From: Notolepis coatsorum
Taxonomy: Eukaryota > Chordata > Actinopteri > Aulopiformes > Paralepididae
DNA length: 64,000 nt
Reading direction: 5' to 3'
Assembly: GCA_963971535.1 (NCBI GenBank)
Contig: OZ020599.1
Location: 99,171,713 to 99,235,712 of the forward strand
The position numbers were made by a program, and so were the translations under genes. This document shows positions 1 through 10,650 of the stretch, piece after piece (position 1 is the first letter of the stretch; each line of letters opens with the position of its first letter). The notes under the pieces are model-generated. The model was not told the origin of the DNA. It made no database searches and saw nothing but the letters and a program-made list of their open reading frames with translations.

Positions 1-272
1 CCCTAACTGTCTTTCACTTCCGCGTTTGGGATGCGCAATCTGATTGGCCACTGACGTTTCTCTCAGCGGCAATCGCGTTACTCCTAACAATCGTGCCTAA
101 CTTTCAGTTCCACAGCCCAAGTCCTTCAGTTCCACAGCCCAAGTCCGACATCACATCAATATACTAACTAACTAGCTATTCATATCAATCGAAATAACGT
201 ATTGTTTTCATCTCTCTATATTAACGTAACTAGCTATTCATATCAATCGAAATAACGTATTGTTTTCATCTT
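1..272 (+). repeat. Left terminal inverted repeat
   Basis: Contains TTCCGCGTTTGGG followed by CTGATTGGCCA (a CCAAT box on the minus strand) and ends with two ~58-bp units around 'TAACGTATTGTTTTCATC'. At 230-236 it keeps the uninterrupted TTAA that is occupied in the right arm, so it serves as the empty-site reference. Confidence 0.75.
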
Positions 273-1192
273 ATGCACATAACTGCATAACTGCATTTCA
301 CATACAGTTAAATAATGACATAGGAGTATAGCCATGCATACGACTCCCATGGCCAATGCGGTTGTTGTGTTTCTTGATGATTGTCTGTTCTTTCATGTTC
401 TGCATGTATGTTTTTTAAATAAATGCCCAGTATTGTGCTTTGTCGCCACCTGTCAATCTGTTCTGTTATTAGCCTACACCAAGGTCCATGATGAAAATAA
501 GTTGATATAGACTTTATTCTGTCAACCTTGACAATGTATGGTTAATGCTATTGATTGATCAAAGTATTTTTAAATGCTTTATGTCTAATAAACTAGACTA
601 AATATAGCCTATAGAACAGATTTTTACAGCCTAATCTAAAACAGATTTTTTTACACATTGGTTCAAACATGATCACGGAAGGTGACAACCCTAACATGTC
701 ATGTTGTGTCACAACAGAATGAGTAGGTGAGTGTTAGGCCTACAGAAAGTGTAATCTATTGATTGACTTGCATGACCTAGTCAATTCGGTAGAAGAGTCT
801 GGTGGGCGAGATTATGCATGACCAGCCTGTGATCTAAAGATTCCTGCCTGTGGCTGAATAATGAAGCCCAAAGTCGCGTTACATGCAAGAGCATATTACC
901 TACAAATAGAATGCTCATGCGGTTTTTAGGCTACTGGTAGGCTATTCTTATGCCGTGCTCAATATTAAAACTCACTGCTCGTCCACCCAACGTAAACAGA
1001 GCAGAGATAAGCTTCAAATCACAAATCAAATGAAGTCGTGTTTTGAACATTTATGTTGTGTTGATGGAATCACGTTAATATAGAGAGATGAAAACAATAC
1101 GTTATTTCGATTGATATGAATAGCTAGTTACGTTAACCCATTACCCGCCAAAATCGCTGTTCAGCGTTATTGCCCGCCATGCGTTGTCTGCC

Positions 1193-1792
1193 AATGATAG
1201 ACATGACCATAATACCAGACATGCTTCAAGTAGTCGCTTCACCCTACCTCTGCCTAGAACCAACGCTCTAAAGAAAACTGCAATGTATAGAGCCATAACA
1301 TACTGGAATAGGATCCCATTACATATTATACGGACGGAAAACAAGGACAGTTTCAAAAAGAAACTCAAAGGAGCCATAATCCGGAAGGAAATTAATATAT
1401 GTCATGCATGAGTGTAGCTGCAGCCATGTTATCCAAAACTTCTTCTGATTACTTTGTGTGTTTTTCTTTTCTTTTTAAAGGTATGGTGAAATTGATGTTT
1501 TAGTAACATTGATGAGCATTCTAAAAGCAATTCTTAAAAATATTCAATTTTAAAAACAATCTTAAATTGTATTTAACACTGTATTTTGTATTTTGTTTTG
1601 TTTTTTTGTTCTCTGTTTCTTTGCTTGCATGTAATTTTAGCCATCTTAATTGTTAGTTTCATTGTGTATTGTATGTTGAGTACTGGCTTTTAATAATTAG
1701 TAACATTGATGAGCATTCTAAAAGCAATTCTTAAAAATATTCAATTTTAAAAACAATCTTAAATTGTATTTAACACTGTATTTTGTATTTTG

Positions 1793-1823
<31 letters not shown>

Positions 1824-2026
1824 GTTTTCTGTTTCTTTGCTTGCATGTAATTTTAGCCATCTTAATTGTTAGTTTCATTGTGTATTGTATGTTGAGTACT
1901 GGCTTTTAATAATTCTGTTTTGCAACAATTGTTTTTGTATGTTTTTTGTGTGGACCCCAGGAAGACTAGCTGGTTGCCATGGCACCAGCTAATGGGGATC
2001 CGTAATAAAATCAAAATCAAATCAAA
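1193..2026 (+). mobile_element. Rex1/CR1-like LINE, 3' end
   Basis: A short frame at 1184-1411 encodes the C-terminus of a non-LTR reverse-transcriptase polyprotein; recognisable pieces are 'HNTRHAS', 'LPLPRTNALKK' and 'YWNRIPLHI'. An AT-rich 3' UTR follows. The 3' end carries 'GCTAATGGGGATCC' then an (AAATC)-type tail, typical of the CR1/L2/Rex1 group. The catalytic domain is missing (5' truncation), so this copy is dead. It is absent from the sister element at 4978-5925, so it inserted after the two copies diverged. Confidence 0.7.
1498..1914 (+). repeat. Tandem duplication, ~200 bp x2, in LINE 3' UTR
   Basis: The segment beginning 'AGTAACATTGATGAGCATTC' at about 1502 is repeated from about 1699. 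The second copy differs mainly by expansion of a TTTTG run (1783-1820). Confidence 0.85.
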
Positions 2027-2649
2027 TATCACTGTACAGCGTGTTTCAAGGTCATATTTCATATTTTCATCATGGAATTCATATTTCACCCACGGAGCCT
2101 TGTCATATGCTGCGGGAGCCATCACAACTCTGCAACGCTTCAATACCGCCACCTAGTGGCCGATCGGCGAGTTGCCAAACCGGAAATGCCCATTTCAGCT
2201 CGGTCCGTCCCCTAATTCCGTCCGGCCACTCATTTATCATCCCGGGACTCAATCCACACACCGTGGACATGGATCGTTGCCATAACTCAATAAACAACAT
2301 GATTTGGGCGTATATTAGTATTATACAAACCGGAACTGGATCGCCTTGATCCCCACCACATAACTGGGATCTGTTTGTTCCACTCTCATCGCCCAACGGT
2401 ACGAGGAGACGGACGTGAGTTTCAGCGTTTTTCTTTATCATTTTTGATACAAACTGCTCTGATCAATATATCACCCATGCTACATAAATCATTTATAGAT
2501 AGATAATGATGTTGAATGGGCCATAGTAATGTCAATTTAGCAATACAATTTAAAAAGGTATAGCCCTGCAAAGAAGGTGAATATCTCCATAGACAAATAG
2601 CGCTGGCAGAGAATGGTTTAGGATGATCAAAGTGGTGGCAGAGAATGGG

Positions 2650-2872
2650 TTAATATAGAGAGATGAAAACAATACGTTATTTCGATTGATATGAATAGCT
2701 AGTTAGTTAGTATATTGATGTGATGTCGGACTTGGACTGTGGAACTGAAGGACTTGGGCTGTGGAACTGAAAGTTAGGCGCGATTGTTAGGAGTAATGCG
2801 ATTGGCGCTGAGGGAAACGTCAGTGGCCAATCAGATCGCGCATCCCGAACGCGGAAGTGAAAGAGCGTTAGG
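2650..2872 (-). repeat. Right terminal inverted repeat (outer part)
   Basis: Reverse complement of about 1-235. The inner part of the same arm lies at 1078-1136, displaced by the 1.5-kb insertion at a TTAA. It ends ...AAGAGCGTTAGGG. Confidence 0.75.
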
Positions 2873-2895
2873 GAAAATATACACGCATCCAGGAC

Positions 2896-2966
2896 CCCTG
2901 GAAGACTAGAGGCTCTTTCGTGTGTCTCTAATGGGGAAACTTTAATAAACATAAACATAAAGATAA
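2896..2966 (+). mobile_element. LINE 3' terminus fragment
   Basis: 'CTAATGGGGAAAC' followed by AATAAACATAAACATAAAG resembles the 3' end of the CR1/Rex1-type LINE at 1193-2026. It lies immediately outside the long-TIR element. Confidence 0.5.
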
Positions 2967-2989
2967 ACAGCCAGAGCAGGAACAATACA

Positions 2990-4640
2990 ACGTTTCAATA
3001 TCAAAGTAGTCCCGCAGGACACCTGGGGTGTTCAAATCCACTTTAGTTTAATTCATAAATAGGTACAACATTGGAACGAAGAGTGCGTTTTGCATGTGGT
3101 TGCCTCAGGTTTGCTCTTCACTTCATTGGCATCAGGTGCGGTGCTTATGAAGACCTTCTGTGCCAGCAGGTGGTAATGATTACAGGTGATTACAGAGCAT
3201 ATGACAACAGAGGTTTGTTTATACATTATAATTATTATCATTTTATAAAAAAAAATTATTTACTTTTAGTTTTTACATGCTTTAGAAAAGATAATAAAAA
3301 AGCACTCAGACATAAAAAAAAATAAAAATAAAAATACATCAGCAGCTGTAAGTAGACATATACACATTTCTATATCATATAACATCCCATTTCTCCATTA
3401 CATACAGTAGTAGGTAAATAAAAAAGGAAATAGTGAACATAGCCATGCTACTCCCATATATACTGTATACAAATAAGTGCCATAATTCTACACAGTCATC
3501 TATACCCTATATACCTTACATTGGAGAGGGGGAGGGCTCAGTGCATGTGGGTTTATAGTGACTCATCTATCCATATTTAACCCTTTCACTACCACACTAC
3601 CAAATGTCCACTCCACTCCACTCTGGCAGTCAAACATGCTGGCATACAAATAAAAAAAAGGTCTACATTAAACATAAAATGACAGCGGTCACTAATCTCA
3701 ATGGGAGTTTATTTACTTTGTGACACAATAGCCAAACAAATGCACTCGCCATCAATATCTTATGCCAAATGATCAGGGCCTATTGCACTTATAAAATATA
3801 TATATATATATTTTTTTATAAATAACTGTATTTATCAATTAACAAGTCAGAGTCCTCGTCTGCACCTTCCAAGTCTGAATGCAGTCAATGCTTGAGTCCA
3901 AGTCCAAGTCAGTTTCCCCAGTGTCAGTTTCTCTGAACTTGGTTCCAGATTTTTTTTCCCAAAACCACTTTCATCTCTGGGAAATAATCTTTGTTTACTA
4001 AGGATATACCATTGTGGAAGTTCCCTTCAAGGCCCTTTGTCCCCCCCCCGCCCCCCTGTATCCTCTCTACTGAACTCCTGATCTGAATTGTATTTGATTA
4101 GTAATGTTTTAACAATACGTTTGAATCAACCGTGAAGATTTGACCACGCGCATGATTAACTATACTCCGGTTCCTCCGCACCACCCATTTCTCTTTCCAT
4201 AACAAGGCCGATGCAGCCAGGCAGCCACACGAGAGCATTATTCTGTAGCTGCCATGAACCAATTACCTGCAGAGCAACGGTGAGCCTGTGCAGGAGCTGC
4301 CATTGACTCACTGAATACATTACACCCAGCCATCTGTGTACTGTTTTCGAAGTTAATCAATTACTGAGTCAAAATGGAGGCATCAGATCTTGACAGGGAC
4401 ATCTTCCACGGGTCGAGCACCAACGTGAGCGGAACAAAGTGCCGAGTATTCTGACACCTCTGTCGATTTACCTGTCGATGTCAACACACAATACTATGGG
4501 AGAATAAGTAAATATGTACACTCTGCAATTTCTCACGGCAAGGTCAGACCTGACTGGGTTATCAGCTAGGCTTGAATTGGCAAACAATGAGATATTGGAC
4601 GATAGATTTGTCTTTTTCTTGAACTACCTATAGACTCGTC
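2990..4640. other. AT-rich stretch, no gene recognised
   Basis: I see no coding signal, only A-rich runs (3247-3345), a short TA repeat (3794-3812) and one isolated unit of the dispersed TTAA palindromic repeat at 3577-3606 (TTAACCCTTTCACTACC...). Confidence 0.5.
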
Positions 4641-4652
4641 AGAAACAACCTG

Positions 4653-4821
4653 CAGTGGCGTGCACAGGTAGGGCCGAAGGGGGGCTTGAGCCCCTGCCCT
4701 CTTGCCCCAAGTGCCCATCCAAAAAAGAAAAAAGTCAGATATGAACACTGGGTGTTGGTGGGTTAAGTGCCCTTTTTGTAGCTTGAGCCCCTGCCCCCCA
4801 AATTGTCTGTGCACGCCCCTG
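4653..4821. mobile_element. hAT-type MITE, ~170 bp
   Basis: Ends are inverted: CAGTGGCGTGCACAGG on the left and the reverse complement of CAGGGGCGTGCACAGAC on the right. GAAACAAC occurs at 4642-4649 and 4822-4829, an 8-bp target duplication of hAT type, with three extra bases (CTG) on the left. Non-coding. Confidence 0.8.
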
Positions 4822-4867
4822 GAAACAACTCACAGTTTATATGCCCCTTGTGTCTACATACGGATAT

Positions 4868-4977
4868 TAGGGCTGACCTCTACTAGTCGAATAGTCGACT
4901 AATCGATCGAAAGGAGCCGTAGTCGACTGCCAACCTCTTAGTCGAATGCAAAAAATATATATAAATATTATTATTAA
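4868..4977. mobile_element. hAT-like terminal fragment
   Basis: TTAGGGCTGACCTC followed by alternating ACTAGTCGA/TCGACTAAT motifs, a form common at hAT ends. A matching opposite end ('ACTAGTCGAGGTCAGCCCTA') lies far away near 60335-60357. Here the element is interrupted by the TTAA element at 4978. Confidence 0.45.
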
Positions 4978-5925
4978 CACTTTAATCGCAGGAAACGCCG
5001 AAACTCATCATTGCCCGCCATGCTCATTCTGCCGAAGACGCCGTAACACGCCTTTGATATCAATATTTAAAAAATCTGTGATCGAAATCATATTTCTCCT
5101 CCGGGGACCTGAGATATACTGCTGAGCTCCACTCAACTCTCTAACGGTTCAAGAGCGCCATCTGGTGGCCGATCGGCAGATCGCCCAACAGGAAGTCATG
5201 TGGATGAAGTGGTGCTCACCCATATTTCGTCCGGGCACTCGCTATCATTAGCAGGACTCCATCTTGACACAGTGAACACCGATCGGTGCAAATAACTCGA
5301 CAAACAACATGATTTGGACATATATACTATTATACAACCTGGAGATGGATCGTGTATTTATACATCCCATAATAGGAATATCTCTGCTCCACGCTCATCG
5401 CCCAACGGCGCGAGGAAGATACGGTAAGATCCAGCATTATTTTCCAACGTGTTCTTTACTAACTGCTCTGATGATCATATCACCCACACTAGATGAATGA
5501 TATAACGTTTCCCACGGAATTATAAACGACCCCCCGCCCATCCGGTCAACATCAGATGATACGTAGTAACTTCTAGAACCACGTCCAGTTGAAATTTTTT
5601 ATCTCACGCCGATTGCTATCAAACTGTATTTCATCATCAATATAATGCATTTGGAGCTAAAAATCACGTTCTGGAGAAAGCTGCAGAAAACGATAAAAAC
5701 ATACTTATACTTTAGACCGTATTTTAGTATGAATATGTGAATGAAAAAGTATAACGTTGCTACACCCTGAACAATAGATATAAGACATTGAATGGGCCAT
5801 AATAATGTCAATTTAGCAATACAATTTAAAAAGTTATAGCCCTGCAAAGAAGGGGAACTTCTCCATAGACAAATAGAGATGGCGAGGGATGGTAAATTAT
5901 GAATTTAACCATGGCGATCAAAGTG
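4978..5925. mobile_element. TTAA-flanked piggyBac-like element, copy 2
   Basis: TTAA at 4974-4977 and 5926-5929; inverted ends CACTTTAATCGC / GCGATCAAAGTG. Long internal blocks match 1137-2649 in the same order, for example 'ACATGATTTGG', 'CATCGCCCAACGG' and 'TGAATGGGCCATA'. It lacks the LINE and has no transposase frame. Confidence 0.75.
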
Positions 5926-5929
5926 TTAA

Positions 5930-6200
5930 GTCGACTATACAAATCCTTATATATAATATATAAATACAGGCCTAACGGATATTATGCTAATGTTCAAAAT
6001 ATACAGTATGTCTGCCGGTATAGTGTGAAAATTAACATGCATTATGGATTCGCATTTAGAATCCATTCCAAGCAACTTTTGCTAGGGTATGATCAAACTG
6101 TCTAAAAAAAATAATAATAATAATAACTAACACGTATAAACTAATAAACTAACCTACACTGTAGCACTCAACACTTGTATACTCAAAATGTATAAAAATC
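5930..6200. other. Unassigned, with L2-like tail piece
   Basis: No gene. From about 6125 the text 'CTAACCTACACTGTAGCACT' matches the 3' region of the L2-like LINEs at 58280 and 60065. Confidence 0.4.
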
Positions 6201-6202
6201 TA

Positions 6203-6990
6203 AGTCAGAATCAGAATGATTGTTTATTGCCAAGTAATTTTCACACAAGGTAATTGGAACATTGGTACAAAATGGAAAATAAAACATGTACAATATGAAT
6301 ACCAGTGGGGTTTGGAGGTGTTGTACAAATGCAGAGGGGGCAAAGGTGAAAGATGGAATCTGAGAGGTGACAGTATCTACTTAGAGCGTAATAAATACAT
6401 TTATATATATAATAGAATAGAATCAACATTGTGCAATAAACAAGTAACATTGTGCAATAAACAAGTAACATGTTAGGGCATATCGGTATATGTACATAAG
6501 TTATTTACAGAGCATGGAGGACATACTAGGTCCTTTGGTAGTGTCTTTCTGTACATGCTAATTTATACAATCTCCGGTTATACTATACTATTTTTAAAGT
6601 GACCTTTCCTTAGTGGCCATAAGTGTGGGCGTGTGCAGCATGAGTGTGTGCTTGCTCATGTTAAAGTGGCTGCTAGTGTGTGAGCGTGTACAGTGTGTGT
6701 GTTGTGTGTGTGCTCATGTGTGCTTGTGTGTGGAGAGTTCAGTGTTCAGGGCTCTGATGGCCTGGGGGAAGAAGCTGAGCCGAAGTCTCTCTGTCCTAGC
6801 AGCTGGTGTTCACAGGCGTCTGCCTGACCTGAGCAGCATGGACAGGCTGTTGTTGGGGTGGTGAGGGTCTTTTATTATTTTGCAGGCTCTGGATTTGCAC
6901 CTCTTGTTGTATAGAACCTGCAGGGGTGGTAGTGCAATACCCGTGGTACGCTCGGCTGAGCGCACCACTCTCTGTAGGGCCTTCTTGTAT
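6203..6990 (-). mobile_element. LINE 3' end with TTCTGA tail
   Basis: On the minus strand the sequence ends GGCAATAAACAATCATTCTGATTCTGA, a common fish LINE terminus. Upstream, the minus-strand frame around 6745-6990 reads as the C-terminal tail of a non-LTR polyprotein ('LPPLQVLYNKRCKSRA', 'DPHHPNNSLS', 'SFFPQAIRALN'). Frameshifted and 5'-truncated. A related copy is at 54147-54840. Confidence 0.6.
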
Positions 6991-7443
6991 ACAGTATATA
7001 ATGTATACAGTATATAATGCTGTACTGTATACATATATTTATTCTTACCATATCTATATATATCCGCATCTATTTGTTCATACAGTACCTGTATATAATA
7101 ATTTTTACATGTCTGTAGATACTATATTTGTACATATCCCTTACCTATTGTTACTAGTTACACTGCTGGCCAGTATGACTTACTACCATAGTGTCTTTAT
7201 ACCTGTATCACTGTACATATTAATACAACAACTCTGTACATAAATCTGATTAGTCACTATTACTCAGTAGTACAAATGTATACATATAATTTATACCCAG
7301 CTTGATCACCTGTACGTTGTATATTACTATTGCTCTTTATACTGTTACATTTGAACTCTGGTTGGATGCCAAATTTATTTTCATTGTACTGTACATGTGC
7401 TGTATGAGATTGACAACACATTTAAATCGAATCGAATCTAATA
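6991..7443 (+). mobile_element. LINE 3' end with AATCGAATC tail
   Basis: AT-rich 3' region ending TTTCATTGTACTGTACATG... and AATCGAATCGAATCTA. The block 'CTGGCCAGTATGACT' and following text recur at 34340-34440. Non-coding. Confidence 0.5.
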
Positions 7444-7526
7444 TAGAATAATTTGAAGGGGTGGAAATAATGTCTTCCTGCTATGCAGAATACACAGAGT
7501 TTATACAATTAACTGTTGGGTAAATG

Positions 7527-7772
7527 AGGGTAAATCAAAAGCACTTTACAATTTGTTCCTCACTATTCACTCACACATTCACACACCGATGGCAGAGGCA
7601 ACCGTGCAAGGTGCCGACCTGCTCATCGGGAGCAGTTAGGGGGCTAAGTGTCTTGCTCAAGGACACTTCGACACGCTGCCTGGGAGGAGTGAGTCATCGA
7701 ACCGGGAACCTTGGGATTACCAGGCGGCTGCTCCACTGCTCTACCTCCTGAGCTGTCCACTGTTGCCCCTAA
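7527..7772 (-). mobile_element. tRNA-derived SINE, copy 1
   Basis: On the minus strand: head with A-box-like GAGGTAGAGCAGTGG, B-box region CCGGTTCGATGACTC, body 'CTTGAGCAAGACACTTAG', tail 'TTGTAAAGTGCTTTTG'. Four more copies lie at 9014, 9209, 23961 and 61030. Confidence 0.75.
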
Positions 7773-7790
7773 GGGTGCGGTAAGAGTTAT

Positions 7791-8050
7791 ATACATATAT
7801 CGTCGCTGGCGGAAGAAAGCCTTGTAACTCCAAAAACCCAACTTTTCAAGAGATGAAAAAAACGAACACAGATTTGAGGGCGAATAGAGTGACGAGGTTT
7901 AGACAGATGATTGGTTAAATGCTTTCCCATTGTTTCAACTTTGTAAAACCACACACACATATGGTGGATGATTTACTGAGTTGATTTAAATAAAAAATAT
8001 AAATAATGGAGTTACAAGGTTTTCTTCCTCCAGCGACGATATATATGTTC
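7791..8050. mobile_element. Short inverted-repeat MITE, ~260 bp
   Basis: 'ATATATCGTCGCTGGCGGAA' and on to CCTTGTAACTCC at 7791-7831 returns as its reverse complement at 8008-8050 with few mismatches. The interior is non-coding. The target duplication is not clear. Confidence 0.6.
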
Positions 8051-8289
8051 AGAATACAGAAGTGGAGGAGTAGCAGTGGTGGCGTGCGAGGGCTCATGTC
8101 TGGCGGATTAGAGTCCAGTTTGCGAGGGCCACAGCTCCAGGGGAAAGGACTGACCCTGTGTCTCGTTGTTCCAGACACCAGGGGAGAGAGCCCTGAAGGC
8201 GCGGTGACCCGGAGGTGAGGGATCATCGATTGGTTCGTTGGCCCGCGTCCCGGCCCTCGGAGCTGCCATGTCTAATTTGACTCCGAGTA
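8051..8289. other. Unassigned spacer
   Basis: GC-richer than its surroundings, no recognised coding content. It may be 5' LINE material belonging to the next feature. Confidence 0.3.
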
Positions 8290-8785
8290 ATGCTGACTAC
8301 CTCACTAGTCATAATGGGGCTGGGTAATACTATCCGACACATGTTACCCACTGCTGCGGAAGGAAAACGTGTTCGATATGGTTCGGTAGGCCACTTTGAT
8401 GTGTGCTGTGCCTTGACACTGAATCATCTCTCCAGGGGGTGTAATGTGGTGTATTCACTATTCTCGGGTCCTTGCTCCACAATGGTCCAACGAACTTCCC
8501 ACCACAGTGAGGACAGCTGAAACCCGACCAATCTTTCGCCGTCGACTGAAGAAGACCCTTCTTCAATCAATTATCTGAAATAATTTTTTTTTATTAAAAT
8601 AAACGTACTGTCCTCTACTGTCATGCACTCTTCCAAAAAAACGAAAATACACTCGACACTGCAGCACTCCAGTTTGAACACTTGTTACTCAGCTGATAGT
8701 CGTCTTCCTGCTGACTTGTCGTACAAAACTTGTACAGTAAGTCGCTTTGGATAAACACGTCAGCTAAATGGCAACATTTAAATGT
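8290..8785 (+). mobile_element. L2-like LINE 3' end
   Basis: Around 8485-8578 one forward frame reads the reverse-transcriptase polyprotein C-terminus ('NELPTTVRTAETRPIFRRRL', then stop). The 3' UTR ends 'AAGTCGCTTTGGATAAACA' and 'CAGCTAAATGGC', the L2-type fish tail. A better-preserved relative is at 57970-58445. 5'-truncated. Confidence 0.65.
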
Positions 8786-9013
8786 ATACGTAATGTGTAG
8801 AAACGTCAACCAAACTACAGTACATTATTAATAAAAGTCTTGAATTGAAATGGACACAAGGACCCGTGTATGCTCTGCTGCTTTGTGCGTTGTACTCTGC
8901 ACAATACGGAAGTTGTTTTAACAGCCTATAGAACTCCTTGTCCACTATGCACCCTTTGGATTGCCACACACAATAGGAGAAGATCCACGCAGTAAGGGTG
9001 TACTGCCTAAAAG

Positions 9014-9172
9014 GCTCAGGAGGTAGAGCAGGCAGCGTGTCGAAGTGTCCTGGAGCAAGACACGTATCCCCTAATTGCTCCTGATGAGCAGATTGGCTCC
9101 TTACATGGCTGCCTCCGCTGTGAATGGGTGAATGTGAGGAACAAAATTGTAAAGCCCTTTGGATAAACATTT
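9014..9172 (+). mobile_element. tRNA-derived SINE, internally deleted
   Basis: The head 'GGCTCAGGAGGTAGAGC' runs directly into 'AGGCAGCGTGTCGAAGTG', so the B-box segment seen in the copy at 9209 is lost. The body and 'TTGGATAAACA' tail remain. Confidence 0.7.
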
Positions 9173-9208
9173 GTTTTACCATTAAACTGAGTTTAATCTT
9201 TGTCTTTT

Positions 9209-9462
9209 GACAGTGGTTCAGGAGGTAGAGTAGTCGTCTGGTAATCCGGACGTTCCCGGTTCGATTCCCGCTCCTCCCAGGCAGCGTGTCAAAGTGTCCT
9301 TGAGCAAGACACTTAACCCGGCCCTAACTGCTCCCGATGAGCAGGTTGGCACCTTGCATGGTTGCCTCTGCCGTCGGTGTGTGAATGTGTGAGTCAATGG
9401 GTAAACTGTGAGGAACAAATTGTAAAGCGCTTTGGATAAAATCGCTATATAAATGCAGCCAT
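9209..9462 (+). mobile_element. tRNA-derived SINE, near full length
   Basis: Best copy in the window: A-box-like GGTAGAGTAGTCG, B box GGTTCGATTCC, conserved body, tail 'AAAGCGCTTTGGATAAAATCG' and 'CTATATAAATGCAG'. Should carry an internal RNA polymerase III promoter by its tRNA ancestry; activity cannot be judged. Confidence 0.8.
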
Positions 9463-10645
9463 TATATCCAGAGTTTCTAACTCACTAACATGGCTGTATC
9501 CTCCTCACAATATTGTTTGCAACTTAAGCCATGTTGGTTGGGCTAACTATTGGCTACCTGCATTCAGAACCTTGGACATCACTGTCCAAGGCTTAAATAA
9601 TATGCCACAAAGAATAATTTAAGTATTTATAAATGATTTACAGTATAGTAACTATAAATCATACTAAAGAACATGAGGCCATCCAAAAATATGCATATGA
9701 TGCAGACAAACACACGTGAGCGCATCAAATGCCATTTTATTCTCTCTCATTCACACACAAATACACACACACACTCCCACTCTGCCCCAACCCCACCCCT
9801 GATGGGAAAACCACCACTTCAGACGGAAATAAAATCAATTTGTTTGCGAGAAAATATTGTTTTCTCAACAAGAAATAGAGCCAGGGGTGGGATCATAATG
9901 CTATCGAGGTGCTCCACATTCCGGCGGCCCCATCTCTCATGCGCCAGAGCCCAGATTAATTTGCCCAAGAGGTCCCTGATCAGATTTCTCTCTCCGAAGA
10001 TGTCCAGGAGGAATGAGACGACGCCGACGCAACAGAGGAGGAGGAAATAATCGGAAGAAAAAGTGTAATGAAGAATACAACCTGGAGCATAATGAGATGA
10101 TGAAGAAACCCCTGAAGACCGTGGAAGGTGACAACAGGGTCAAAGAGTCACAAGAGTCACTGTATGACAATCAGGACAAGATGGCAGCACACATTGTGAT
10201 GAAGATGACCCCCCCCCCCCCTCGGGCCCACTAGTCATTTTCCCAGGCCCAGGATTTTGCCACAGCCCTCCAACCTTTCATTAGACCAGCCGTTCAGAAG
10301 ATCCTGGTGGTCGCCAATAGGGAGGTGTAGTCTGACGTCACTTTAGTTTCCTGCGCGGTCCACATGTATAGGGATTTATCATTGGGAAAATGTATTATCG
10401 GCTATTGTAACAATTCTGCCTCATGAACATCGGCAAGCTTTCCATTTTTGGACAAAATGAGTTCCCTTCTATGACTAACATTATTGTTTAAGCATTTTTG
10501 GTTGAAATAAAATTATACGTAATTATTTTACGATTAATTGAGAATCTTTTCATGTTGAGCTATAGATTGTGGATGAATACACACAGAAAGGCCAATGTTC
10601 ATGCTTTATTTGTTTTAAACGAGATGATTTAGAAATGTGTCCACT
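9463..10645. other. Intergenic, no gene recognised
   Basis: Contains an (AC)-rich run (9750-9780) and a C tract (10210-10220). Short open frames here have no recognisable motif. Confidence 0.5.
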
Positions 10646-10650
10646 GGAAA

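Larger units (their letters stand above)
1137..2649. mobile_element. TTAA-flanked piggyBac-like element, copy 1
   Basis: TTAA is present on both sides (1133-1136 and 2650-2653). The ends are inverted: CCCATTACCCGCCA on the left, and on the right the reverse complement of CCCATTCTCTGCCA. TTAA duplications and CCC-starting ends are typical of the piggyBac superfamily. No transposase frame remains. Internal blocks, such as one around 'GGTGGCCGATCGGC', match a second copy at 4978-5925. A LINE sits inside (1193-2026). Confidence 0.75.
1..2872. mobile_element. Long-TIR DNA transposon, non-coding, interrupted
   Basis: Bases 1 to about 272 reappear in reverse complement at 2650-2872 plus 1078-1136. 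The two arms agree almost base for base, including an internal duplication around 'ACAGCCCAAGTCC' and a ~58-bp subterminal unit present twice in each arm. Without the later insertion at 1137-2649 the element would be ~1.36 kb. The interior (273-1077) has no long open frame, so it is a non-autonomous element. The outer edge is CCCTAAC on the left and GTTAGGG on the right. The window begins at or inside the left edge, so no target duplication can be read. The superfamily is not assigned. Confidence 0.75.

Noticed and set aside
9209..9285. tRNA gene
   Set aside because: A- and B-box-like words belong to a multi-copy SINE with a LINE-like tail; no full cloverleaf is apparent.
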